Positions 18,778 to 25,704 of a stretch of 46,300 bases of DNA are shown one piece after another. Position 1 is the first letter of the stretch. Each line of letters starts with the position of its first letter. The notes beneath the pieces were generated by a model. That model saw nothing but the letters and a program-made list of their open reading frames with translations, searched no databases and was not told where the DNA came from. The position numbers and the translations under genes are program-made. The DNA comes from Acidithiobacillus ferriphilus (GTDB lineage: Bacteria > Pseudomonadota > Gammaproteobacteria > Acidithiobacillales > Acidithiobacillaceae). Location: NCBI RefSeq assembly GCF_018854775.1, contig NZ_JAAZTY010000004.1, positions 1-46,300 of the forward strand, written 5' to 3'.

Positions 18778-20233
18778 ACTACAGATACTCGATCCGTCCC
18801 CTGCCGCCTGGACAAAAATCAGCCAGCATCCTCTGCTGGCACTGGGTACAACCTCCCCTTTGCAACTCCACGCTTTCTATTATGATAGCCGTGATGGCGC
18901 CTTGCAGCGCGCCCGGCTAGCCTACCGTGTACGTCGGGAAGAGAAAGAGTGGGTGGCCACCCTCAAGGCCGAAGGCCAATCCACTGGCGGACTGCATCAG
19001 CGTCCCGAATGGAACGTCACCGTATTCTCCTCCGAAGCTGATCTCCGGGTGTTTACCGACCCGGATGCTGTGGCGTTACTCACGCCCTTTTTGGGTTTGG
19101 TCTTGCAAGTCATCCTCGAAACCCGTTTTGAACGGTTGGAGAGTCGGGTGGATCGCGTGGACGGCAGCCAGATTCTGGTCGCACTGGATCGCGGAGAAAT
19201 CGTTGCCAACGGCGGCTTACGTGAACCTATTCTCGAAGTAGAGTTGGAATTGGCAGCAGGAGAGGCTGCCGCGGTATTAGAGATGGGCGCGGAACTGTGC
19301 CTCGATCTGCCGCTGTTGCCCGATGGGGAAAGCAAGATGCTTCGGGGCTTGCGTCTCGCCGGGCTGATACCGGCCGAGGTCGGTGCGATGCGCTACCAGA
19401 CACCACCGCTACGCCGCCACGAAAATGCCGGAAAAGCATTCAGCCGCCTGCTGATCCAACAAAGTCAACAAGCGATTAGCGAAGCCCGGCGACATTCAGC
19501 CGATAATAGTACGAAGACCTTACATCAGTTGCGCAAAACCGTCCGTAGCCTGCGCGCGCTGCTGCGTTTCTGCCGGGCTCTGGATGCTGACAGCCATCTC
19601 GCCAGCACCGCTCAGGAATTGGCTGCCTGGTTTCATCAACAAAATATACGACGTGACCATGAAGTGCTCGCCATGTATTGGGAAGCGTTGGCCACGGCTA
19701 CGGGCAGCGAAGTGATCCCGCTGCATAGTTGGTTGATAGAGCAAGCCGAAGCAACACCTGCCCATCTCGGCCAGTGCGTCGCCGCAATTCTGAAGCTTTG
19801 GGCACGGCTGCTGCGTGCAGCGCTATACAGTGATCAGGATCTACAACACTACGCAGAAATGCATCTGCGGCGTCAGGATCGCCAATTAATGGCGGCGGGA
19901 GCCGCAGCCAAGACCGCCACCAGTTTTCATGCCTTGCGCATACGCATCAAGAACTGGCGCTATGTGATCATCGCCCTTGGCGATATATGGCCCAGCAAAG
20001 ACAGTAAAACACTGCTCAAACTGCTGTCATCCCTACAAGAAATCTCTGGTGCTGTCCATGACGCCGATATGGCAAGACAGCATCTGGCGGGGCTGGCTAC
20101 CAGCCGCAAGCACGGGCTCGCTTTCAGTGCGGGGATGCTGATGGGCTATCTCCATGCACGGGAGAACCGACAACGCAAAAAATTCTCCAGGTATTGGGAG
20201 CGGCTGGAGAACGCCCCACGGCCGTGGGGCTGA
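18761..20233 (+). CDS. CYTH-CHAD domain protein (probable inorganic triphosphatase/polyphosphate-binding)
   Basis: The ATG follows GGAGGGG and overlaps the ParA-like gene by 17 bp. The N-terminal half is a CYTH tunnel domain with the ExExK signature in MEQELK (residues 2-6), basic strands (LAYRVRREE, WVATLKAEG) and an acidic strand (EVELELAAGE). The C-terminal half (about 215-490) is a helical CHAD domain with conserved His and basic helices (TLHQLRKTVRSLRALL, HALRIRIKNWRYVI). CYTH enzymes commonly cleave tripolyphosphate or thiamine/adenosine triphosphates, and CHAD domains bind polyphosphate and target its granules. It ends in a GC-rich palindrome. Length is 490 residues, similar to E. coli YgiF, which has the same domain pair. 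Confidence 0.92.
   Translation: MEQELKLQILDPSPAAWTKISQHPLLALGTTSPLQLHAFYYDSRDGALQRARLAYRVRREEKEWVATLKAEGQSTGGLHQRPEWNVTVFSSEADLRVFTDPDAVALLTPFLGLVLQVILETRFERLESRVDRVDGSQILVALDRGEIVANGGLREPILEVELELAAGEAAAVLEMGAELCLDLPLLPDGESKMLRGLRLAGLIPAEVGAMRYQTPPLRRHENAGKAFSRLLIQQSQQAISEARRHSADNSTKTLHQLRKTVRSLRALLRFCRALDADSHLASTAQELAAWFHQQNIRRDHEVLAMYWEALATATGSEVIPLHSWLIEQAEATPAHLGQCVAAILKLWARLLRAALYSDQDLQHYAEMHLRRQDRQLMAAGAAAKTATSFHALRIRIKNWRYVIIALGDIWPSKDSKTLLKLLSSLQEISGAVHDADMARQHLAGLATSRKHGLAFSAGMLMGYLHARENRQRKKFSRYWERLENAPRPWG
20213..20230. repeat. Perfect 18-bp palindrome at the end of the CYTH-CHAD gene
   Basis: GCCCCACGGCCGTGGGGC is fully self-complementary and covers the last codons of the CYTH-CHAD gene. 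It lies between two convergent stop codons (20233 plus, 20246 minus). It could fold into a 7-bp stem with a GGCC loop in either transcript. No T run follows on either side, so it is at most an atypical terminator or a barrier to exonucleases. Confidence 0.5.
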
Positions 20234-20245
20234 TTCCGTCAATAT

Positions 20246-20587
20246 TTAATCCAACCCCTCGCGCTTGTGTTCGGTCATATGCGCAATCAAGGCAATTTCG
20301 TGGGCCAGACAATATTGCGGTTCTGTTACTCCCCACTCGCGCGCCTGCTCCAGATCATAAGTGTCAGTGTCGCAGACCTGCTCCAGTTGCTGACAGTTCA
20401 GACTCTCGCTTAAGAAACCCGCCACCTCGGCGATCTGGTTATTGCCCAGAACACTGACCGCCTCGCCGAGCGTGAGATTCATCTTGCCACTTAACTGCTC
20501 CGCAACCGCCATTGTTGCTGCATCCAGGCTATTTTCGTCCTTCAGCAGGAATGCTCTGGAGAGGGCAAGTTGACGATCTATAGACAT
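20246..20587 (-). CDS. Small hypothetical protein, 113 residues
   Basis: The ATG is preceded by AAGGAG about ten bases upstream, and the frame ends 12 bp short of the convergent CYTH-CHAD gene. The protein is predicted mostly helical, acidic and soluble, with no signal peptide or membrane segment. It carries three cysteines (in SLNCQQ, QVCDTD and QYCLAH) without a recognisable metal-binding spacing, and a His-rich end (HEIALIAHMTEHKRE). I do not recognise the family. It follows pepN by 31 bp on the same strand and may be the last gene of that operon. Confidence 0.75.
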   Translation of the reverse strand: MSIDRQLALSRAFLLKDENSLDAATMAVAEQLSGKMNLTLGEAVSVLGNNQIAEVAGFLSESLNCQQLEQVCDTDTYDLEQAREWGVTEPQYCLAHEIALIAHMTEHKREGLD

Positions 20588-20618
20588 CTTTTATGTCTCC
20601 TTATCTATTTGAATACAT

Positions 20619-23255
20619 TTAATGTTTATTGGGATGAGAACGCTGTATGACTTCTGCCAAGTCGCGGGAAAGCTTAGGCTTGCCCGCGAGCATTTTCAAG
20701 GCTTCGCCCATAGCCTGCTGACGTGGGGCGTCATAACGCTGCCAACGGCTCAGGGGTGTTGCCAGACGCGCCGCCGTCTGTGGATTAAGATCGTCAAGAC
20801 GACGGAGTTGTTCCGCGTAAAAGGCATAGCCCGAACCATCTGCGGCATGGAAAACCGTGGGATTGGCGGCAAAACCACCAAGCACTGCACGTACCCGATT
20901 GGGTACCCGCCAATCAAAGGCAGGATGCACGAGCAAATGCTCTACCTGACGCAGGGTTTCCGGGCGTGGCGTGGCTGCCTGTATCGCAAACCATTTGTCG
21001 ATCAGCAGCGGATATTCATGCCACCTTCGGTAAAAGTCGAGCAGGATATCCTCGGCATCATGGTGGCGATGCTGTACCAGCAACTGAAAAGCGGCCAAGC
21101 GGTCCGTCATGTTATCGGCCTGGGCATATTGCTGACGGGCGTACAGGGCCATTCCCTCGTGACCTTCGTGGTCGCCGGCGATCAGATAACTCAGGGCCAG
21201 GTTACGCAGGCGCCGACGACCGATAGACAAACCGTCGCGCTGATAGGTCGCAGCAAGATCGTGATACAACCCCATCCACTCGGGCACGAACTGCATACCG
21301 ATGGTGCGCATCAAGCTGTCGCGCGCGTGATGAACGGCTTCGACGGCAATCACCGGCATCTGCTCGCCGATATAATCCTCGCTGGGGAGTGAAAGCAGTT
21401 CGGCACGGAAGGCCGGGTCTATCTGTGCATCACCTAAGGTCGCCGCGACAGCATGCCGCAGGGCGCTTGGCAGTGAAGCAAGCGATGCATCAGCCACGGT
21501 GGCGAGTAAGGCTTTTACCGCAAGATCCTGGATACTCTCCCAGCGATTGAAGGGGTCATCATCGTGGCTGGCCAAAAAACTACGGGCATCGTCATCCAAC
21601 GGACTTTCGAGGCGCACCGGTGCAGAGAAGCCGCGCAGAAGGGAGGGAATCACTGGATCAGGCAGGTTGTCAAAAGTCCATGACTGTTCAGTCTGCTCCA
21701 GTAAAAGTATGCTTTCACGGTCAGTTCCATTCAGCGGGACCCGTTGCCCCTGGGTGTTGAGCAGCGCCATACGCACGGGGATCGGTACCGGCTCTTTAAC
21801 GGACTGCCCAGGCGTTGCCGGGGTTTCCTGACGCAGGGTGAGGGTATAGCTATGCCGGGCCGGATCATAGCTACCGGTCGCGCGCAGGATCGGTGTTCCC
21901 GCCTGGCCATACCAGCGACGAAAACCGGAGAGATCGCGCTGGTTGGCATCTTCCATGGCGGCGACAAAGTCTTCAATGGTAACCGCCTGACCATCGTGTC
22001 GCTGAAAATAGAGATCCATGCCCTGGCGAAACTGTGCGTTACCCAACAGGGTGTGGATCATCCGCACCAGTTCGGCGCCTTTTTCGTAGACCGTCGCCGT
22101 GTAGAAATTATTGATTTCGGAATAGGCATCGGGCCGCACCGGGTGCGCAAGGGGGCCGGCATCCTCCGGGAACTGGGCAGCGCGCAAACGGCGCACATCA
22201 TCGATGCGCTGAACACCACGGGAATTCTGATCGGCACTGAACTCCTGATCGCGAAACACGGTCAGGCCCTCCTTGAGACTCAACTGAAACCAGTCACGCA
22301 AAGTCACTCGATTGCCGGTCCAGTTGTGGAAATATTCGTGGGCAATAACTGACTCAATGCCCTGATAGTCGTTGTCCGTAGCGGTCTCCGGGCTGGCAAG
22401 CACATATTTAGCATTAAAAATGTTGAGGCCTTTATTCTCCATCGCGCCCATATTGAAGCTGTCGGTAGCAACAATCATGTAGCGGTCCAGGTCGTATTCC
22501 CGACCATAGACCTCCTCATCCCAGTGCATGGCGCGCTTGAGGCTGTCCATGGCCTGGACGCAGGCGCCGGTGTCACGTTCAGCCACATAGATTTCCAGCA
22601 CCACGTCCCGTCCGGAAGCGGTACGGTACTGATCGCGAACCACCGCCAGATCACCAGCCACCATGGCGAAGAGGTATGCCGGTTTGGGATAAGGATCTTC
22701 CCAGCGGGCCCAGTGCCAGCCGTCTTCCTCATCACCCGTGGCCATACAGTTGCCGTTGGCGAGCAGCACCGGGCAATTTTTTTGTGGGGCGTGCAGGGTG
22801 ACCGTGAAGCGGGCGAGGCAATCAGGACGATCCAGGGTGTAGGTAATGCGCCGGAAACCCTCCGCTTCACATTGGGTCAAGAATTGCCCGCCCGCATGAT
22901 AGAGGCCGGAAAGCGTGGAGTTGGCCGCAGGATGTATGCGTACCCTGCTTTCCAGAACGAAAGATTCCGGGGGGTTCAACAGCACCAATCCCGCGTCGGT
23001 CAGTCGATATTCATGCTCTGCCAGAGTCCGGCCATCCCGCTGGAGACTCAACAGTTCCAGGGACTCGCCGTCCAGATGCAATTCGGTAACCGGCGCCGTA
23101 GCGGTGCATTGAAAATGAAGACAGGCAGACACCTCCGTATTTTCCGGGTCCAAACGCAGATCAAGGGCGATTTCAGAGATCTGATAACTAGGTACTTTGT
23201 AATCGCCGCGCTGAACCACGACTGCGTTTGTCCCGGATATGGTCACTTCTGGCAT
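20619..23255 (-). CDS. pepN: Aminopeptidase N (M1 family zinc metallopeptidase)
   Basis: PepN removes N-terminal residues from peptides in the cytoplasm, completing degradation begun by Lon and Clp. The 878-residue protein shows the exopeptidase motif GAMEN (270-274) and the zinc site HEYFH (306-310) with Glu329 eighteen residues on. Helical C-terminal repeats typical of the E. coli-type enzyme follow. Two starts are possible: the ATG at 23255, or a GTG three codons later (23246) with GGAG at better spacing and a 4-bp GTGA overlap with the upstream gene. It is cotranscribed with the Dsb-like gene. Confidence 0.96.
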   Translation of the reverse strand: MPEVTISGTNAVVVQRGDYKVPSYQISEIALDLRLDPENTEVSACLHFQCTATAPVTELHLDGESLELLSLQRDGRTLAEHEYRLTDAGLVLLNPPESFVLESRVRIHPAANSTLSGLYHAGGQFLTQCEAEGFRRITYTLDRPDCLARFTVTLHAPQKNCPVLLANGNCMATGDEEDGWHWARWEDPYPKPAYLFAMVAGDLAVVRDQYRTASGRDVVLEIYVAERDTGACVQAMDSLKRAMHWDEEVYGREYDLDRYMIVATDSFNMGAMENKGLNIFNAKYVLASPETATDNDYQGIESVIAHEYFHNWTGNRVTLRDWFQLSLKEGLTVFRDQEFSADQNSRGVQRIDDVRRLRAAQFPEDAGPLAHPVRPDAYSEINNFYTATVYEKGAELVRMIHTLLGNAQFRQGMDLYFQRHDGQAVTIEDFVAAMEDANQRDLSGFRRWYGQAGTPILRATGSYDPARHSYTLTLRQETPATPGQSVKEPVPIPVRMALLNTQGQRVPLNGTDRESILLLEQTEQSWTFDNLPDPVIPSLLRGFSAPVRLESPLDDDARSFLASHDDDPFNRWESIQDLAVKALLATVADASLASLPSALRHAVAATLGDAQIDPAFRAELLSLPSEDYIGEQMPVIAVEAVHHARDSLMRTIGMQFVPEWMGLYHDLAATYQRDGLSIGRRRLRNLALSYLIAGDHEGHEGMALYARQQYAQADNMTDRLAAFQLLVQHRHHDAEDILLDFYRRWHEYPLLIDKWFAIQAATPRPETLRQVEHLLVHPAFDWRVPNRVRAVLGGFAANPTVFHAADGSGYAFYAEQLRRLDDLNPQTAARLATPLSRWQRYDAPRQQAMGEALKMLAGKPKLSRDLAEVIQRSHPNKH

Positions 23256-24091
23256 GCTCCATTTTGCAGGTTACCAAGGTGTGCAACAAAATCTTTGAGA
23301 CTTTCTTTGTTCAAGCCATGTATCAGGGTGGCCGCACCTTTTTGATCGCAGTAGATCAGGGTGGGGGTAGCCATTTCACCGCTCTCACCGAGCAGCCTGG
23401 TATTATTTTTTACGGCGCTAACGGTGGCTATGCCGGGATTTCGAGCAGGCTCGATACCTCCCTCTTCCGTTCCCTCATTAAAGCTATTTTCGTTTTCCGC
23501 CATAGCGATAGCGGGGTCCTTGGCACCGAGAATAGCAGCGGCTTTAGGGCCACTGCTCTTTTTGAGGAACGCCACCACCACATAACGCACTCTGAGCTTG
23601 CCGGCGTCAATCAGTGGCTTAGCCTCTTCATAAAACTTGTGGCAGAAAATGCAATCAGGATCAACAAAAGCGATCACCTCAGGTCCACTGGTGCCCAGCA
23701 CAAAGCTGTCGGTATGAGCAGCCTTCGCGGCCATGGTCGCAGGGCTTGTCGGCTTGGGAATCAGACCAAGCTTCAGCATCGCCGCATGCGCTTCGTCCGT
23801 ACCTTGCGTATTCAGGACTGGGCCGGCAACCAGATATTTGCCATCCGCAGTGGCAAAGGCAATAGTCGGACGTCCTTCCAGAGTCACTTCGATCCCGGTT
23901 AATCCCCCGGGGCCGGGGAACACCTTCTCAGCCTTGGCCTGCCCATGGGTCACGGATTCCAGCAAGCTTTCCGCGGCGCCAAGGCTGACTTCCGTTCCCA
24001 TGTGGGGCATTGCAAAACGGTCCACGACAGCGCCGGTAAGGCCGCCGATGATAAAAAGGGCCACGGCCAACGCAATGGATTTTTTCTCCAT
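23243..24091 (-). CDS. Membrane-anchored or exported DsbC/DsbG-like thiol:disulfide protein
   Basis: This 282-residue protein has an N-terminal hydrophobic segment (about 6-24) without an obvious cleavage site. A DsbC/DsbG-like N-domain follows (GGLTGIEVTLEGRPTIAFAT, GKYLVAGPVLN), then a thioredoxin fold with the active site DPDCIFCHKFY (Cys147, Cys150) and a cis-Pro region (EMATPTLIYCDQKG). The family isomerises or reduces disulfides in the periplasm. The CIFC dipeptide differs from CGYC of DsbC and CPYC of DsbG, which should alter redox potential. An extra Cys near the C-terminus (NGACQK) is unpaired. The start follows AAGGA. It overlaps pepN. Confidence 0.88.
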   Translation of the reverse strand: MEKKSIALAVALFIIGGLTGAVVDRFAMPHMGTEVSLGAAESLLESVTHGQAKAEKVFPGPGGLTGIEVTLEGRPTIAFATADGKYLVAGPVLNTQGTDEAHAAMLKLGLIPKPTSPATMAAKAAHTDSFVLGTSGPEVIAFVDPDCIFCHKFYEEAKPLIDAGKLRVRYVVVAFLKKSSGPKAAAILGAKDPAIAMAENENSFNEGTEEGGIEPARNPGIATVSAVKNNTRLLGESGEMATPTLIYCDQKGAATLIHGLNKESLKDFVAHLGNLQNGACQK

Positions 24092-24105
24092 GAATGGATA
24101 CGTCC

Positions 24106-24300
24106 TTATATTTTGGTGAGGTGTAATGACGAATGACGATATGCTGAGATTCTAAACCTGTGCCCATAGTAAAAGCCAGACGACCACCATCCATTAAAGT
24201 CGCCCTGAATCACTAGGGGCCCCATACCCAGACATTGGTTCCCATCAGAAAACATGCCACCAGAGCATGCTTGCCGACTACCATGCGCAGATGAATTCAT
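24106..24300 (-). CDS. Doubtful 64-residue ORF between lexA and the Dsb-like gene
   Basis: The ATG overlaps the lexA stop by 4 bp (ATGA) and has GGAGG six bases upstream, inside the last lexA codons. The ORF ends 14 bp before the Dsb-like start, so it would neatly fill the gap. Against it: mixed third-position bases and several rare codons (AGG, AGA, ATA, CTA) unlike the neighbours, an unusual composition rich in Ser/Gly/His/aromatics, and no recognisable family. It may be real, or only a frame translated incidentally. Confidence 0.3.
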   Translation of the reverse strand: MNSSAHGSRQACSGGMFSDGNQCLGMGPLVIQGDFNGWWSSGFYYGHRFRISAYRHSSLHLTKI

Positions 24301-24917
24301 AGCTTACCTCCGATGCGCAAGAGTCCGACCACAATACCCTCGATCCTCAGGTTGTCACGCTGCAAATCTACCGAAATGGGCAAAAATTCGGGGTTTTCCG
24401 GCAGCAGCCAGACCTGATCACCATCCCGCTTCCAGCGTTTGACCGTCACCTCACCATTGACCCGCGCGACCACCATCTGGCCATCCTGAAGCGTAAGTGC
24501 CGCCTCGTGACGAACGGCGAGAATATCGCCATCGAGAACACCCGCGTCACGCATACTCATCCCCTGCACCCGCAACAGATAATCAGCCCCTGGCGAAAAA
24601 AGCCGGGGGTCGACGGGCAACGCCCCCTCCCGGAACTCTTCAGCCAGCATGGGTTGTCCGGCCGCCACTCGCCCGATCAATGGTAAGCCGATCTCCTCTT
24701 CCGCGCTCGCACAGAGGCGGATACCCCTGGCGGTACCACCCTGCAGCAAAATATAGCCCTTGCGCGCCAGCACCCGCAGATGACTCTCGGCGGCATTGGG
24801 CGAACGGAAGGCAAAAGCGCGCATCAACTCAGCACGGGTGGGCGGCAGATTGTCTTCTGCCATGCGGGCACGAATCCAGGCGAGAATCTCGGCCTGTCGG
24901 AGGGTGAGTTCGTCCAT
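24297..24917 (-). CDS. lexA: LexA, SOS response repressor
   Basis: I start at the ATG at 24917 (MDELTLRQAEIL), with AGGAG eight bases upstream. The 206-residue protein has an N-terminal winged helix-turn-helix (about 1-65; PPTRAELMRAFAFRSPNAAESHL). The C-terminal S24 domain retains self-cleavage elements: scissile Ala86-Gly87 in RVAAGQP, Ser121 in GMSM and Lys160 in TVKRW. On DNA damage RecA filaments stimulate its cleavage and SOS genes are released. A LexA box overlaps its own promoter. Downstream genes on the strand (64-residue ORF, Dsb-like, pepN) are closely spaced and may be read from the same promoter. Confidence 0.97.
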   Translation of the reverse strand: MDELTLRQAEILAWIRARMAEDNLPPTRAELMRAFAFRSPNAAESHLRVLARKGYILLQGGTARGIRLCASAEEEIGLPLIGRVAAGQPMLAEEFREGALPVDPRLFSPGADYLLRVQGMSMRDAGVLDGDILAVRHEAALTLQDGQMVVARVNGEVTVKRWKRDGDQVWLLPENPEFLPISVDLQRDNLRIEGIVVGLLRIGGKL

Positions 24918-24960
24918 GCAGCATCTCCTGAGGACCGGCGAATAGTAAACCATATAACGG

Positions 24961-24994
24961 CTATATTTTTATACAGTTTCGCTACGGAATGCAA
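24961..24994 (-). promoter_or_regulatory. LexA box overlapping the lexA promoter
   Basis: On the minus strand CTGTATAAAAATATAG (24961-24976) matches the gammaproteobacterial SOS box CTGT-N8-ACAG except for one base. It lies over the -10 region; a TTGCAT -35 (24989-24994) is 15 bp from TATAAA or 17 bp from TAAAAA. This is the usual autoregulatory arrangement. Confidence 0.82.
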
Positions 24995-25162
24995 GTAGGG
25001 TGATTCAGGACCGTGCCCCCCCTCAGTTTTGTCTGCGGCTTGGCCGTTAAGCGCGTTCATAGCCATCCGCAAAAAGTGGACTGTCCACGTTTTATGAATC
25101 GGACAGAACTTATAAATAGCACAGAGTATAATGAATAAGTTATATCTCTCCATCCAATCCGT

Positions 25163-25191
25163 TTGCTTGACAGCCCCCACTTTGTTAAAAT
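25163..25191 (+). promoter_or_regulatory. Candidate promoter of the DUF2147 gene
   Basis: TTGCTT (25163-25168) and TAAAAT (25186-25191) are separated by 17 bp. The -10 matches five of six positions; the -35 is poor. A TTGACA at 25167-25172 is nearby but has no -10 at a usable distance. Confidence 0.4.
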
Positions 25192-25241
25192 TTTGCAACA
25201 ACCATGTGCAGCGGAATATATAAGGCTGAAAGATTGACAAA

Positions 25242-25682
25242 ATGAAATCTCTTTTAACTGCTTACTACATCATCGGACTATTTCTGGGGAGCACCAGCAT
25301 CGCTTTCGCAAGCACGCACGGTCGGGGTATTGTTGGCCTGTGGCGAACCGCGGGTGGCAACGCTTATATCCGTATTTATGAGAAAAATGGTGCGCTATTC
25401 GGACAAAGCGTCGGGCACTTGCAAGACACTGTGCAGCAGGCCCGCGCCAAGGGCCAGCCGCAAATTCTGGCCGACTTCGTACCAAAGCGTCCGGGGGAAT
25501 GGTCACATGGTCGCATTTACGATCCGAACAGCAACACTTATTTTCATGGCACGCTGACGGCCCTAGATCCCCATGAACTTAAGGTATACGGCTATATCGG
25601 TTTTTCATGGCTCGGTGGTAACACTATCTGGACCCGGGTTTCGACCAAGTTGAATCATCAACATGGAGATTCGCACTTATAG
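25242..25682 (+). CDS. Exported DUF2147 family protein
   Basis: The 146-residue protein has a signal peptide (about 1-24, ending IAFA). The mature part follows the DUF2147 pattern: a start IVGLWRTAGGNAYIRIYEKNGALFG, a central RPGEWSHGRIYDPNSNTYFHG, and a closing LKVYGYIGFSWLGGNTIWTR. The family is a small secreted beta-rich fold with no established function. The ribosome site is weak (GAAAG). The gene stands alone between lexA and ppiD and ends 22 bp from the convergent ppiD stop. Confidence 0.88.
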   Translation: MKSLLTAYYIIGLFLGSTSIAFASTHGRGIVGLWRTAGGNAYIRIYEKNGALFGQSVGHLQDTVQQARAKGQPQILADFVPKRPGEWSHGRIYDPNSNTYFHGTLTALDPHELKVYGYIGFSWLGGNTIWTRVSTKLNHQHGDSHL

Positions 25683-25704
25683 CAAATTTCCAGGCGGTCA
25701 TTGA

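Larger units (their letters stand above)
24918..25241. other. Divergent region between lexA and the DUF2147 gene
   Basis: This 324-bp stretch carries the lexA promoter/operator at the left and a promoter for the DUF2147 gene at the right. Between them is a perfect short inverted repeat, GTGGACTGTCCAC (25076-25088), and a lone TATAAT (25127-25132) without a good -35. No gene with a ribosome site was found in the middle. Its AT content is higher than that of the flanking coding DNA. Confidence 0.5.

Noticed and set aside
24249-24272. Possible lexA terminator (CATGC/GCATG stem on the minus strand)
   Set aside because: The T run is short and overlaps the stem, the stem needs a G-U pair, and it would lie inside a possible ORF; too weak to list.
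25167-25172. TTGACA as the -35 of the DUF2147 promoter
   Set aside because: The only good -10 (TAAAAT) is 13 bp away, too short; the overlapping TTGCTT gives 17 bp.
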